Shown piece by piece: positions 46,016-55,062 of a stretch of DNA of 64,000 bases. Source of the DNA: Microlunatus endophyticus (GTDB taxonomy: Bacteria; Actinomycetota; Actinomycetes; Propionibacteriales; Propionibacteriaceae); the NCBI RefSeq assembly GCF_014646195.1, contig NZ_BMMZ01000011.1, forward strand, positions 100,357 to 164,356, given 5' to 3'. The notes beneath the pieces are model-generated. The model saw only the letters and a program-made list of their open reading frames with translations, had not been told where the DNA came from and searched no databases. The position numbers were made by a program, and so were the translations under genes. Position 1 is the stretch's first letter; each line of letters opens with the position of its first letter.

Positions 46016-46612
46016 ATGTGTGGAAGTCGGGACCACGGTGGCAGCCTGCACTTCATGGCTGCAGCCGGCTCGTCGGTGCGAGGGATTGTGCTGCTGTGTG
46101 GCCGCTCATTTTCGGGAAAGAGCACGGTGGCCGCACACGCTGCCCGCCACCTCGACGCCGCCGAGGTCGTCTCCCTAGACGTCATCAATGCCGAACGCAA
46201 CCTGCGCAGTGGTGCGGGGTTGCCGATCGAGGAATGGGCAAAAACCTTCGAGATGGCGCAATCGAGGGCCCGCACGCTCCTGGAGTCAGGAACCACGGTG
46301 ATCGTCGACGACACGAGTTCCCCACGGTTTCTGCGCGATGCGTGGAGGCGATTGGCCGCTGAGATGGAGGTTCCTCTGGTGCTGGTCTACGTCAACACTC
46401 CTGTCGAGGTGTCCCTTGAGCGTCATGCGGCCAACCGTGCTGCCCGCAGCCGCGCCGATGTCGATGATGAAGTCCTCCAAGAACACCTGGAGTCGTTCGA
46501 GGCTCCGACACCGGATGAGGATCCGGTCTGTCATTCGACCGCTGACGGGAATCTCAGCGAGACACTCGATGAGCTTGAGCGCCGCTTCGTTGCCGCCAAA
46601 GCTGACCAGTGA
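46016..46612 (+). CDS. Small P-loop kinase (AAA_33-like)
   Basis: The 198-residue protein has Walker A VLLCGRSFSGKSTVAAHAA, VVSLDVINAERN and a strong VIVDDTSSPRFLRDAW Walker B region with lid arginines (RHAANRAARSRADVDD). The fold is that of nucleotide or small-molecule kinases related to zeta toxin. GAGGA precedes the ATG by 5 bases. It follows the other kinase gene closely and ends before a clear palindromic element. Confidence 0.78.
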   Translation: MCGSRDHGGSLHFMAAAGSSVRGIVLLCGRSFSGKSTVAAHAARHLDAAEVVSLDVINAERNLRSGAGLPIEEWAKTFEMAQSRARTLLESGTTVIVDDTSSPRFLRDAWRRLAAEMEVPLVLVYVNTPVEVSLERHAANRAARSRADVDDEVLQEHLESFEAPTPDEDPVCHSTADGNLSETLDELERRFVAAKADQ

Positions 46613-46626
46613 TGCATCGCCCGCGA

Positions 46627-46718
46627 ACTGCCCGGTCACCGCACCCTGCCGCGTGATCACCGGGCACCTGGCTCGACCACCGTGCCCGCCCGGAACCGGA
46701 TCGCTGACCGGGCAGTTT
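46627..46718. repeat. Dispersed palindromic element with perfect 13-bp ends
   Basis: AACTGCCCGGTCA (46627-46639) and TGACCGGGCAGTT (46706-46718) are perfect inverted ends, and the inside has nested pairs (ATCACCGGGCACC; GTGCCCGCCCGG). It begins 15 bases after the preceding kinase stop and is the clearest member of the family. Confidence 0.75.
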
Positions 46719-46786
46719 CGGCTAACTACTTGCCTGAACGGTCAATCCCGTTGCCGAGGGGCCTCGCGCATACCTAGATTCGCCCG

Positions 46787-47761
46787 GTGAGCAATCCACA
46801 GAGTGCGAGCCGCTGGGCTCGATCACTGCCCACCACGACTATGGCGATGGACCTGGTCGCCGACCACTATCCAATCCAGCCCACCGCGGCCACCCTCGTG
46901 CGCACATTCAACAATGACGTCTACCGGATCGACGCTGACGATCAGAGTTATGCCTTCAAGGTGTACGGCTCGGGCCGATTCACCACCAATGAAGTCCGCT
47001 GGGAGCAACAACTCGCCCACCACCTCGCGAGCGCCGGTGTGCACGTGGCGGCCGATGTCGCGTTGACCAGCGGCGACTCCGTCGGAATGTTCGAAGCACC
47101 AGAGGGTCAGCGACTCTTCGCGCTGACCCAGTGGGTCCCCGGCGACAAACCCCAACCGCCGTGGGACGATGCGCTCTATCGAACCGTCGGATCAAGCCTC
47201 GCCAAGCTCCACGCTGCGGCTGATTCATTCACCAGCAGCCATCCGCGGCAATCCCTGCGGCGGGGAGACGAACCAGAACGGGTCATCGCTGTCCTGACTG
47301 AACACAGCGAGCGGAAGCTTCTGGTGCAGCAAAGCGCAGCTGTCGCTCAACGGGAGCTCGAGCGGCTCGCCAATTGAGGATTGCGCTGGGGCATCAAGCA
47401 TGGGGACCCGTCACTGGACAACATCCACGTCAGCGACGGCAACCTCCTGTACTTCTACGACCTCGACCTCGCCGGCCCTGGCTGGCAAGTCGAGGACCTT
47501 GCCGGGGCGCTATCAACCGAATTTGCCGAACCCTTCTTGGATGGCTACATCAGCCAGCGCCCGCTAGCCGCGGTCGATCGCGCGGCCTTACCGTGGCTCC
47601 GAATCCTCGGCCATATCGACAATCTCAAGTTCCATCTCATCGATAAGCCAGCTGCCATGGGTACGGCGACCCTTGCTGCGGGCTGGGTCGACCGCGGATT
47701 CGAGGGATTGATCAAGGCCGCACACGACGCAGGTCTCGACTGCGCCGAATCGGCCCGATAG
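46787..47761 (+). pseudogene. APH-family phosphotransferase interrupted by an in-frame TGA
   Basis: One continuous frame of 325 codons encodes an APH-type kinase: N-lobe (DDQSYAFKVYGSGRF), then the Brenner motif WGIKHGDPSLDNIHV and metal aspartate YFYDLDLAGPGW. A single TGA at 47375-47377 falls just before the catalytic motif, splitting it into 196 and about 127 residues. All other sequence is intact, so the stop is recent, perhaps CGA to TGA, or is read through. GTG 46787 lies 6 bases after TAGATT. Confidence 0.8.
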
Positions 47762-47951
47762 ACCTTCGGTTTACGTGCGCTGTGGTGGTGGTAGTGAGGT
47801 TTGCATGGTCCCAACCAGTTCGGGGCCTGTCTCTTTGAGCTCCCTCGGGTGGACCGGTAGATTGTAGGTCAGCGAGGTGAAGCGTCGGAACGCCTCGTGG
47901 CCGGAATGGCGTTCCCGTGGCGCGTAGTTTCTACGTGCATTGGAGCAGGCC

Positions 47952-48803
47952 ATGTCCCTCGTTACCGTCAAGCCCACACTCGTCATGGGAGCCCGTGGCA
48001 GCATCGGCCGACACGTCCTCGATGAGCTGATTGCCCGGGGAGAACCCGTCCGCGCGTCCGCCCGGAAGCCGGAGGCGGGTCAGTTCCCAGAGAATGTCGA
48101 CGTGTTCGCCGCCGATCTCACCGACCCGGCCAGCCTCACGGCCGCGTTCGAGGGCGTGGGCCACGTCTTCCTCTACGCCAACCACGACGGCGTCGCCGGT
48201 GTTATCGAGGCCGCGAAGCGGGCAGGTGTCGAAAAGATCGTCCTCATGTCCTCGGGCAGCATCATCCACCCGACATCGGCCGGAAACGCGATCACCGAAG
48301 AGCACCGTGAGATCGAAGATGCTTTTGCGGCCGCGACGGACCTGACGGTCGTTCCGATCCGGCCCCTGGTCCTGGCGACGAACACGCTTGGTTGGGCCTG
48401 GCCGATCAAAGCAGCCGGTACGGTGCCGCTTTACAAACCGGATGCTGTCACGGCGCCGATCCACGAGAAGGACATCGCCGCGGTTGCCGTCGCAGCTCTT
48501 CTCGGTGACGAGAACGTCAGCGGCATGCTCACCGGTCCCGACCGGATCAGCCAGCGTGACCAGGTCGCGGCCATCGGCGCCGCGATCGGCCGGGACCTTG
48601 CCGTCGTCGAACAGACCCGGGAGGAGGCGTCGACCAACCTCTCGAAGTTCATGCCCGAAAGTGAAGTGGAGGCCGTCCTGCAATTCCTCGATGACGCCGA
48701 CGCCGGAAACTCACCGGCGACGAACACAGTCCGTGACGTTCTCGGCCGAGTACCTCTCGGGTTTGACGTCTGGGCGGTTGACCACGCACGCGACTTCAGC
48801 TGA
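47952..48803 (+). CDS. NmrA/atypical short-chain reductase, NAD(P)-binding
   Basis: The 283-residue protein has a Rossmann start LVMGARGSIGRHVLDEL, then VFAADLTDPASLTAAFEGV and VLMSSGSII, the layout of NmrA-like and quinone-reductase-like (QOR2) proteins. These bind NADP(H) as sensors or reductases. ATG 47952 has GGAG 8 bases upstream; a TTG four codons earlier is open. The next gene starts 9 bases after its stop, suggesting an operon. The gap 47762-47951 holds no visible feature. Confidence 0.85.
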   Translation: MSLVTVKPTLVMGARGSIGRHVLDELIARGEPVRASARKPEAGQFPENVDVFAADLTDPASLTAAFEGVGHVFLYANHDGVAGVIEAAKRAGVEKIVLMSSGSIIHPTSAGNAITEEHREIEDAFAAATDLTVVPIRPLVLATNTLGWAWPIKAAGTVPLYKPDAVTAPIHEKDIAAVAVAALLGDENVSGMLTGPDRISQRDQVAAIGAAIGRDLAVVEQTREEASTNLSKFMPESEVEAVLQFLDDADAGNSPATNTVRDVLGRVPLGFDVWAVDHARDFS

Positions 48804-48812
48804 GCTAACCGC

Positions 48813-49304
48813 ATGACCGCCTACGACCCTGAGATGTGGCACGAACTATTCGTGATGACCGGCGGCGCCGCCGCCGCGCTGGCCGGACTGATCTTCGTCG
48901 CCGTGTCCCTGAACCACGAGGCGATCCTCGAGATCCCGGCGCTGCCGGCTCTCGCAGCCCGCACGCTCAGCATTCTGATCGGGCTTGTGCTCTTCTGCCT
49001 CGTGAGCCTGGCGCCTGCTCAACCGCGTGTGGTGCTGGGGATCGAGATCCTGGCCATCGGACTCGCGCTGACCGCGGTGGTCCTGGTGACCACGTTTCGG
49101 AACCTCCGCGGTGCCGACCAAACCCGGTGGAGAGTCAGCCTCGTGGGACTCGCGATCATCGGCTCCATCCCCGCAGTGGTTGCGGGTGCATCTCTCATCG
49201 CCGGAAAGGGAGGCGGCTTCTACTGGCTACTCACCGAGTTCGTCACCGGGATCGTCGTGGCCGTCTATTACGGCTGGATCCTCCTCATCGAAATCCGCCG
49301 ATGA
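48813..49304 (+). CDS. Four-helix membrane protein of unknown function
   Basis: The 163-residue protein begins with an amphipathic WHELFVMTGGAAAALAGLIFVAVSLN helix and has three more hydrophobic segments ending in WILLIEIRR. I do not know the family. The frame continues 25 codons after TGA 49302-49304 (RVTNYDDEGITVRTILDL) before a TAG, which may be a lost extension or chance. It follows the NmrA-like gene by 9 bases. Confidence 0.6.
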   Translation: MTAYDPEMWHELFVMTGGAAAALAGLIFVAVSLNHEAILEIPALPALAARTLSILIGLVLFCLVSLAPAQPRVVLGIEILAIGLALTAVVLVTTFRNLRGADQTRWRVSLVGLAIIGSIPAVVAGASLIAGKGGGFYWLLTEFVTGIVVAVYYGWILLIEIRR

Positions 49305-49594
49305 CGAGTCACCAACTACGACGACGAAGGCATCACCGTCCGAACCATCCTCGACCTGCCTGCTCCGACCCGCGCTCGATAGCCGTTCGTTGGCCGACAC
49401 ATTGGCGGCTGCTCGCAAGCGTCCGGCGACGGGCAGACCCTCTGGGCACCCTCACCGGGCACGCTGGCCAGCGCGGATCCCACGGTCACAGGGGAATCGT
49501 TGACCGAGCGTCCGACCACGATCGGCATTGACGCACCGAAACAGCCAGTCCACTGCAAGCTCATCCAAGGCAAACCAGCCGGACGCGAGTCCCA
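49305..49594. other. Intergenic region with element-like end
   Basis: A TCACCGGGCA copy (49452-49461) with a nearby CGGGCAG matches the edge found again at 51469-51490. No gene is supported here. Confidence 0.4.
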
Positions 49595-50143
49595 CTATTC
49601 CGATAGCACGCGGACCTTGCTGCGTGTAGCCAACTGCCGAGCGAGCAAGGTCGCCGCAGCCCCCGCGACACCCAAGAAGGCTCCGGCAGAGTTCGTCATC
49701 CAGTCAATAGAAGAACACGCCCTGGAGATGTACGGCTGCACGAATTCCACGCACGCAGACAAGGCGACCAGCCCGAGCCAAGTCAGCACGGGACGGCGGG
49801 TGACCAGTGACACGAAAAAGCCGGCCGGCACGTAAAGAATCACATTCGGCCAAGCATCTGCGATCCCTCCCGAAAACACTGCTGCCAGATCCCCGTCGAA
49901 GTCGACCAAGTTCTGCACGCACGCCGTCTTCGCCATCTGGATGCCCCCGTCAGGCCCCAGAGTCGCCCCAAGAATGCCGCCAACTGCCGCGACCGCGGGC
50001 CCGACCAACCACCAGGGCCGGACCGTGCGTCGGGAAATCAGCCTCGCGATCGGCACCGCAATAACCGCTATGACAGCCAGGGCAATCAAAGTCCCCGGTG
50101 TTTCCAAAAGGAGCCGTACGTCCCAGTACACGCGACCCTCCAC
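49595..50143 (-). CDS. VanZ-family membrane protein
   Basis: The 182-residue protein has about five helices. The VanZ core is visible as NVILYVPAGFF, a LGLVALSACVEFVQ helix with the conserved Glu-Phe-x-Q, and the SSIDWMTNSAGAFLG segment with Asp and Asn. VanZ proteins are linked to teicoplanin resistance, but most chromosomal members have unknown roles. The GTG start has no clear ribosome site. It runs opposite to the flanking genes. Confidence 0.8.
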   Translation of the reverse strand: MEGRVYWDVRLLLETPGTLIALAVIAVIAVPIARLISRRTVRPWWLVGPAVAAVGGILGATLGPDGGIQMAKTACVQNLVDFDGDLAAVFSGGIADAWPNVILYVPAGFFVSLVTRRPVLTWLGLVALSACVEFVQPYISRACSSIDWMTNSAGAFLGVAGAAATLLARQLATRSKVRVLSE

Positions 50144-50234
50144 AAGGTAGCCACCAGACGCTATCCGATCTCGTCACCGCCGACCGGAACCAACTCGCCA
50201 TCAATTCACCTCGGCTGATGCCCGCAAGCCGTTC

Positions 50235-50302
50235 CCTTGCCCGATGGAGGTTCCTCTGCATACACCAAGATCACGATCGGGCATCGTCACCGTAGGAGGA
50301 TC
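50235..50302 (-). repeat. Dispersed element, core type A (reverse orientation)
   Basis: Read on the minus strand it gives GATCCTCCTAC, then GACGATGCCCGATCGTGATC, TTGGTGT and GGAACCTCCATCGGGCAAGG. The copies at 51514-51582 and 55862-55928 share this order of blocks with scattered substitutions. Confidence 0.7.
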
Positions 50303-50305
50303 GAC

Positions 50306-50400
50306 CACCGGGCATCTGCAGGGCTGAGTGCTGATGCCCGGTGAACAGGCGGCAGCAGGTCCCGTGACCGGGCCTTCGAGTAGGGGACCTCCACCGGGCA
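50306..50400. repeat. Element ends forming nested hairpins before an APH gene
   Basis: CACCGGGCAT (50306-50315) pairs with ATGCCCGGTG (50334-50343), and the latter can pair instead with CACCGGGCA at 50392-50400. The two mutually exclusive hairpins fill the gap upstream of the phosphotransferase at 50453. Confidence 0.5.
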
Positions 50401-50452
50401 CCCAGCAAGAATTGGTTGGCGACCCAACGTCCCCACTGACAAGGTAGGCGGC

Positions 50453-51397
50453 GTGACGGAACAAGCCGCGAGGATGCGACGATCCCTGAGCACTGACCAG
50501 GTGACAGCACTCGCGGCGAGACTCCTCGGTGACAAGCACGTACAGGTCGCGCCCGTGAAGACTCCCGGGATGGAGACGCGGTCGTTCCGGATCGCCGGCG
50601 GCAACAGGACTGGGTGCCTTCGCATCGGCTCCAACCTGCGCAGCTTCCACAAGGACGCCTGGGCCAAGACGACCTTCGGGAAGGTGCTGCCAGTGCCACA
50701 GGTCTGGGACTACGGAGAACTGCCCAACAGGTTGACCTACTGCCTCACCAGCTGGGCACCCGGAAGAACACTCCAAGACCTCACAGCCGATGAGATCAAC
50801 CGAACCACACCGCTCGTGTTCGACGCCTGGACGCGGCTGCAGACTGACGCGATCGACACAACATCGGGCTTCGGTGACCTTGATCCCGACACTCTGGCCG
50901 GACCGTACACTTCCCACCACGACCGACTCCGGGCCGAACTCAACGATGCCCGAAAGTGGCCCACCACCTGGACCGAACCTCGCAGCAGCGCCGTCTCGGA
51001 ATTGCTCGAGAGGTATGAAACCCTCATCGAGGCATGCCCGAACGACCGAGCTTTCATTCACGGCGACTGGGGAACCAACAACATCCTCGGCACAGCCGAT
51101 CGCCTCACAGCAATCCTGGATTGGGAAGCAGCCGGCATCGGTGACCCCCTCCAAGACATCGCCGGACGGTTCTGGGCATTCTGGCCGCCGGTCTCGACCT
51201 GCGTCAGCGCCTTGGCCTCCTACGCCGACCAACAGCTCGGCACGCTGCCGAACTACAGGGAACGGGCACTCTGCTACGACCTCCAGACCGGCATAAGCGA
51301 AATCACCGAATGCCTTCAGGACGACGAACTCGACTTTGCTGAGCGATGCCTGGATCGATGTCTGGACCTACTCGGCGATTTCGATGACTCGGCCTGA
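50453..51397 (+). CDS. APH-family phosphotransferase (hygromycin-kinase-like)
   Basis: The 314-residue kinase has AFIHGDWGTNNILG (Brenner motif) and AILDWEAAGIGDPLQD (metal site), all key residues intact, in a layout like hygromycin B phosphotransferase and related antibiotic or homoserine kinases. The real substrate is not deducible. GTG 50453 begins the frame, with AGG near 50441. It is flanked on both sides by palindromic elements. Confidence 0.82.
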   Translation: MTEQAARMRRSLSTDQVTALAARLLGDKHVQVAPVKTPGMETRSFRIAGGNRTGCLRIGSNLRSFHKDAWAKTTFGKVLPVPQVWDYGELPNRLTYCLTSWAPGRTLQDLTADEINRTTPLVFDAWTRLQTDAIDTTSGFGDLDPDTLAGPYTSHHDRLRAELNDARKWPTTWTEPRSSAVSELLERYETLIEACPNDRAFIHGDWGTNNILGTADRLTAILDWEAAGIGDPLQDIAGRFWAFWPPVSTCVSALASYADQQLGTLPNYRERALCYDLQTGISEITECLQDDELDFAERCLDRCLDLLGDFDDSA

Positions 51398-51513
51398 TAG
51401 ACGTTCGCAGACCGACACCAGCTGCCTGCTGCCCCGAAGCCGACCGTCGACGAACATACCATCGGGCAGCCTCACTGGGCACCCGGCAGAGCGTGGAATC
51501 GTTGTGTCACAAG

Positions 51514-51582
51514 GGATCCTCCTACCGCGACGATGCCTGGTCGTGATCTTGGTGTCTCACTGGTGGAACGATCACCGGGCAG
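51514..51582 (+). repeat. Dispersed element, core type A
   Basis: The copy runs from GGATCCTCCTACC to GGAACGATCACCGGGCAG and lies in the gap between the APH and GNAT genes. A left flank (ATCGGGCAGCCTCACTGGGC at 51469-51488) carries a further element end. Confidence 0.7.
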
Positions 51583-51647
51583 GAAGTGTCCGGGCTGGTC
51601 CGTAATCCATTGGCCAGCATCTCGCGGGAGCTCTAGCGTGCCGGGTA

Positions 51648-52139
51648 ATGCCCGACCTCACCATCCGCATGGAGACGCCGTTTGATTACAGCGCGATTGC
51701 TGTGGTGACCCGGCTGGCGTTCGGTGGACGACAGATTGAAGTCGACATGATCGAAGCAATTCGTCACTCCGATGAGTACGTCCCTGGGCTGGCGTTCGTG
51801 GCGGAGGTGAGCGACGAGATCGTCGGGCATTGCATGCTGGGACGCAAGCGCCTCGCCGGAAAGCCCGCGCCTCCGGTTCTGGAGCTTGGGCCCCTCAGCG
51901 TTCACCCATCGTGGCAGCGTCAAGGGATTGGAAGTCGACTCGTCTTCGCGGCGCTGGAGGTCGCCCGTCAGCGCGGACGAGAGGACTTGGTTGTGCTTCT
52001 TGGTGAGCCGATGTACTACCCGCGGTTCGGCTTCCGGCCGGCCACGGAGTTCGGCATCAGTCCGGACTGGTCCGCGGCGATGGTCTTCCCGCTAGTCGAC
52101 GACGTCTCGACCTACGACGGGACAGAGATCCCGCACTGA
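51648..52139 (+). CDS. GNAT-family N-acetyltransferase (YhbS-like)
   Basis: The 163-residue protein has LELGPLSVHPSWQRQGIGSRL, the acetyl-CoA pyrophosphate loop, and GEPMYYPRFGF, typical of the YhbS group. The acceptor is unknown. ATG 51648 lies 8 bases after TAGCGT (51634-51639). A type B element overlaps its stop codon. Confidence 0.85.
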   Translation: MPDLTIRMETPFDYSAIAVVTRLAFGGRQIEVDMIEAIRHSDEYVPGLAFVAEVSDEIVGHCMLGRKRLAGKPAPPVLELGPLSVHPSWQRQGIGSRLVFAALEVARQRGREDLVVLLGEPMYYPRFGFRPATEFGISPDWSAAMVFPLVDDVSTYDGTEIPH

Positions 52140-52230
52140 CCGCCCGTTCACGGATCCGCTTGTGCTACAGAACTTGATCATGGTCGAGTCAGTCTGACGC
52201 TGCACCGCCGGAGGAACCGCTACCGGGGAG
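52136..52230 (+). repeat. Dispersed element, core type B, copy 1
   Basis: It overlaps the GNAT stop and runs to TACCGGGGAG. The inside (GGATCCGCTTGTGC, AACTTGATCATGGTCGAGTC, GCTGCACCGCCGGA) is nearly identical to 53536-53623. Both copies directly follow a GNAT gene in the same orientation. Confidence 0.8.
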
Positions 52231-52232
52231 CG

Positions 52233-52841
52233 TCAAGACCGCCCGTTCGACGCCGCAAGCGGTACCTCGGGCCCGACTTCAGCTTGGTGCAGGCGTTCTA
52301 GGACCTGGTCGGCGGTTTGCGCTGTAGTCATCTGGCTGGTGTCGAGCCAGAGGCCGACGCGAGGAGTACGTTCCACCGCGTCTTTGAGAACTTCCGGGGT
52401 GAGGGTGGCGGTGTAGCCGCCTCCAGGGCGTTGGTTGTACCTGTCCCAGATCGCTTCGACCGAAGGATTGAGCATGACGAAGTGAATCAACCTCGCGGGG
52501 TGGGCGCTGATCGCAGATTCGATGAACCGGTGGGCTTCCTCCGCGAAGAGGTTGTCGCTGATGATCGCGTCGAAGCCAGCATCGCGGTAGAGGTTGGCGA
52601 CGGCCAACGCAGCCTGATATCTCAACCGCAGTTGATCAAGCGCTCCGGCTGGCGGCGGGATGTCCATCGTGATCGATCCGGTGATGATCAGGCGCTGGAT
52701 GAAGTCGCCATCTATGTGAATCGCTCGGTGCCGTCGGGCTGCGATCTCGCGTCCAATCGTGGTCTTGCCTGCAGCCGTGGGACCAGAGATGACGATGAGC
52801 AGGCCGACGCGGGATCGGTCGTCGGTCGTTGGGTGGGACAT
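52233..52841 (-). CDS. Small P-loop kinase
   Basis: The 202-residue protein has Walker A VISGPTAAGKTTIGREIAA, IHIDGDFIQRL on the substrate side and DAIISDNLFAEEAHRF. It resembles chloramphenicol-phosphotransferase-like and zeta-like kinases. Substrate is unknown. It is the third such kinase in the island but is not a close copy of the other two. It runs opposite to both neighbouring GNAT genes. Confidence 0.78.
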   Translation of the reverse strand: MSHPTTDDRSRVGLLIVISGPTAAGKTTIGREIAARRHRAIHIDGDFIQRLIITGSITMDIPPPAGALDQLRLRYQAALAVANLYRDAGFDAIISDNLFAEEAHRFIESAISAHPARLIHFVMLNPSVEAIWDRYNQRPGGGYTATLTPEVLKDAVERTPRVGLWLDTSQMTTAQTADQVLERLHQAEVGPEVPLAASNGRS

Positions 52842-52980
52842 GGGACGCGATTCTGCCCCATCCGAAATATTCGGGCCTTCCGAAATCCTGCGTAGGCGGC
52901 CCAGTGATGGATCGTTTGTGGGAGGGCTTGCTGGGTGAAATGTGTTGCCGGAAGGGTGATGTGCTGGTCAGACTGAGCGG

Positions 52981-53511
52981 GTGCTGCCGTTCGAGACATC
53001 ACGCCTGATGCTGCGCGACCCGCGGATCACAGATCTCCAGCCGCTCACTGAAATGTGGACCGACGCTGCGGTCGCCCAGTTCATGGACGACTACGGTCCG
53101 CGGGATCCGGCCGGTGTACAGGAATGGCTCACCCAGATCGTCCGAGCCCTTGAAGACTGTCCGGAGAGCAATCCAAGCTCGGTGCAGTTGACACTAGCCC
53201 GCAAGGACGACGCCGCCGTTGTTGGCTGGCTCGGACTCGGCGCGAGCAGCCGAGGCGTGGCGGATTGGGATTTCGGGTATGCCGTGCATCCCGCGCATCG
53301 CGGGAACGGCTATGCGGCCGAGGCGTTGGCCGGAGCGGTCGACGGCTGCCGCCGGCGGTTCGGAATCGAAACCTTCTGGGGCGAGTGCCACCGGGCCAAC
53401 GCTGCCTCCGCACGGGTCATGACGAGGGCGGGTTTCTCGGAGATCGCGTCGAGTGATGACGGGAACCGGCGGTTCGTGTTGGGATCGTCCACAGCTCTGG
53501 CTTCTGCGTAA
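52981..53511 (+). CDS. GNAT-family N-acetyltransferase (RimJ-like)
   Basis: The 176-residue protein starts LPFETSRLMLRDPRITD, the common RimJ/RimL start, and has DFGYAVHPAHRGNGYAAEAL (acetyl-CoA loop) and NAASARVMTRAGF. Acceptors range from ribosomal proteins to antibiotics. GTG 52981 lies 6 bases after CAGACT. A type B element begins 25 bases after its stop. Confidence 0.86.
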   Translation: MLPFETSRLMLRDPRITDLQPLTEMWTDAAVAQFMDDYGPRDPAGVQEWLTQIVRALEDCPESNPSSVQLTLARKDDAAVVGWLGLGASSRGVADWDFGYAVHPAHRGNGYAAEALAGAVDGCRRRFGIETFWGECHRANAASARVMTRAGFSEIASSDDGNRRFVLGSSTALASA

Positions 53512-53535
53512 ATCTCTTCTGGTTCGGCCGCCGAG

Positions 53536-53623
53536 CTGCCCGGTGCACGATCCGCTTGTGCAGAACTTGATCATGGTCGAGTCAGTCTTAGGCTGCACCG
53601 CCGGACGAACGGCTAGCGGGCAG
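53536..53623 (+). repeat. Dispersed element, core type B, copy 2
   Basis: CTGCCCGG (53536) and CGGGCAG (to 53623) are inverted ends of an 88-bp unit. Inside, GTGCAG and CTGCAC form a second, nested inverted repeat around the AACTTGATCATGGTCGAGTC block shared with the copy at 52136-52230. Confidence 0.8.
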
Positions 53624-54120
53624 GCTGCTGCTGCAGATGGCCGTGTGGCGACATCGAAAGCTTATGGTTGAGGTCGATCTGGCTTGGTGGATCAGCGTGT
53701 GGCGAGATCGACCTGCTTGTTCGTGGGCTCAATGTTCAGACTGTTGCATGTGATTTGGGCGGCCCTTGACGCTGAAAACTGGCCGCTGCTGTTGGTGATC
53801 GTTTGCTAGGGTCGGTGGCGTGATGCGTTCTCCCGGCGTCAGAGGCACGCGCTGACCTTGTGCCAGTAGGCGTGCCAGCCTTCTAGATTCTGCCCGGTCG
53901 ACAGACCGGAAGCGGTCAGCGCGGTTGTCTGCGTCCTTGTCCCTTTCTGTCATGGAGATCGCTTCACGATGTTTCTCGTTCTGTTGACTTGCCACGCCGT
54001 CCCAGTCGGTTCAGAGACTTCGAGCCGTACTGGGAGTCCGGACGCTTCCCCGCCCATTGCGCGCCGTGCCACACGCGCCGTACTTACGGCGAACCATGCG
54101 CGCACCGGAAATGCATAGGG
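53624..54120. other. Intergenic region without a convincing gene
   Basis: A minus-strand frame at 53729-53953 (about 74 residues from ATG 53953, charged, with RLARLLAQGQRVPLTPGERI) is the only candidate; it lacks a ribosome site and a recognisable domain. A TCTGCCCGGTCG copy is at about 53892. The rest shows nothing. Confidence 0.4.
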
Positions 54121-54990
54121 ATGGAGCCGCCACAGGCACAGCGCGCGCTGCTCGCAGCGACATCAACCGCATCGGCTCTTGGCCTGGCGGTCGATGAGGC
54201 CGTCATTCTCAACGACTCCAACCGTATGGTCGTCCGCCTGATGCCGTGCGACACCGTCGTACGAGTTACCCCGACGACACATCACGCGGGCCATCAGGTG
54301 AGCCCAGAGCGTGAGGTAGAAGTTGTCCGGCGGCTCAGGCAGATGGACAGCCCGGTCGCCGGGCTCGACACTCGAGTGGAGCCACGTGTCGTCGAGCGTG
54401 ATGGCTTGAAGATCGCGTTCTGGACCTACTACGAACGGGCGCAGTCATCGCCCATTCCACCAGCCGACTATGCCCGCGCACTCGGACGTCTTCATGCCGA
54501 CCTACGGCACACCGAAGTCGCCACGGCTCACGTCATGGACCGCGTCGCCGCCGTGCAAAACGATGTCGCCAGCCACGACCTCACTCCGGATCTGACAAGT
54601 GCGGACCGACACTTCCTGGCCAGCATGCTGCGCGATCTGAGTGGATCGATCGCTGGCCAGCACCCTCCTGAGCAGTTGCTGCATGGCGAGCCGCACTCGA
54701 TGAACGTGCTTGGCACCGAGAAAGGGCCATTGTTCATCGACTTTGAGAACACCGCCCGAGGGCCGGTCGAGTACGACCTTGCCTGGACGCCCACAGAAGT
54801 GAGCGACTGTTATCCGGGAGCCGATGAGGATCTCGTTGGTGAGTGCCGAGGTCTGGTGTTGGCAATGGTTGCAGCGTATCGGTGGCGCAGCGACGACCAG
54901 CACCCGAGCGGCAGAGAATCAGGCCTCGCCTTCGTGAACGTTCTGCGAGCCGGTCCGCCATGGCCAGCTCTCGATGATGTCTTCTGGTAA
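54121..54990 (+). CDS. APH-family phosphotransferase with HGE variant motif
   Basis: The 289-residue protein has QLLHGEPHSMNVLG and LFIDFENTARGP. The catalytic aspartate of the usual HGD is glutamate here; HGE-P-H versions occur in some APH-family branches, so it may be active. The frame is open from 53989, but ATG 54121 fits the domain start (MEPPQAQRALL). Substrate is unknown. Confidence 0.75.
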   Translation: MEPPQAQRALLAATSTASALGLAVDEAVILNDSNRMVVRLMPCDTVVRVTPTTHHAGHQVSPEREVEVVRRLRQMDSPVAGLDTRVEPRVVERDGLKIAFWTYYERAQSSPIPPADYARALGRLHADLRHTEVATAHVMDRVAAVQNDVASHDLTPDLTSADRHFLASMLRDLSGSIAGQHPPEQLLHGEPHSMNVLGTEKGPLFIDFENTARGPVEYDLAWTPTEVSDCYPGADEDLVGECRGLVLAMVAAYRWRSDDQHPSGRESGLAFVNVLRAGPPWPALDDVFW

Positions 54991-55062
54991 CACTCAGCAG
55001 CCTCGATCGCCGAGTTTGGGCGATGCGGTTCAGCAGTCGGAAGCGGAAAGGTCTTACGTCAG

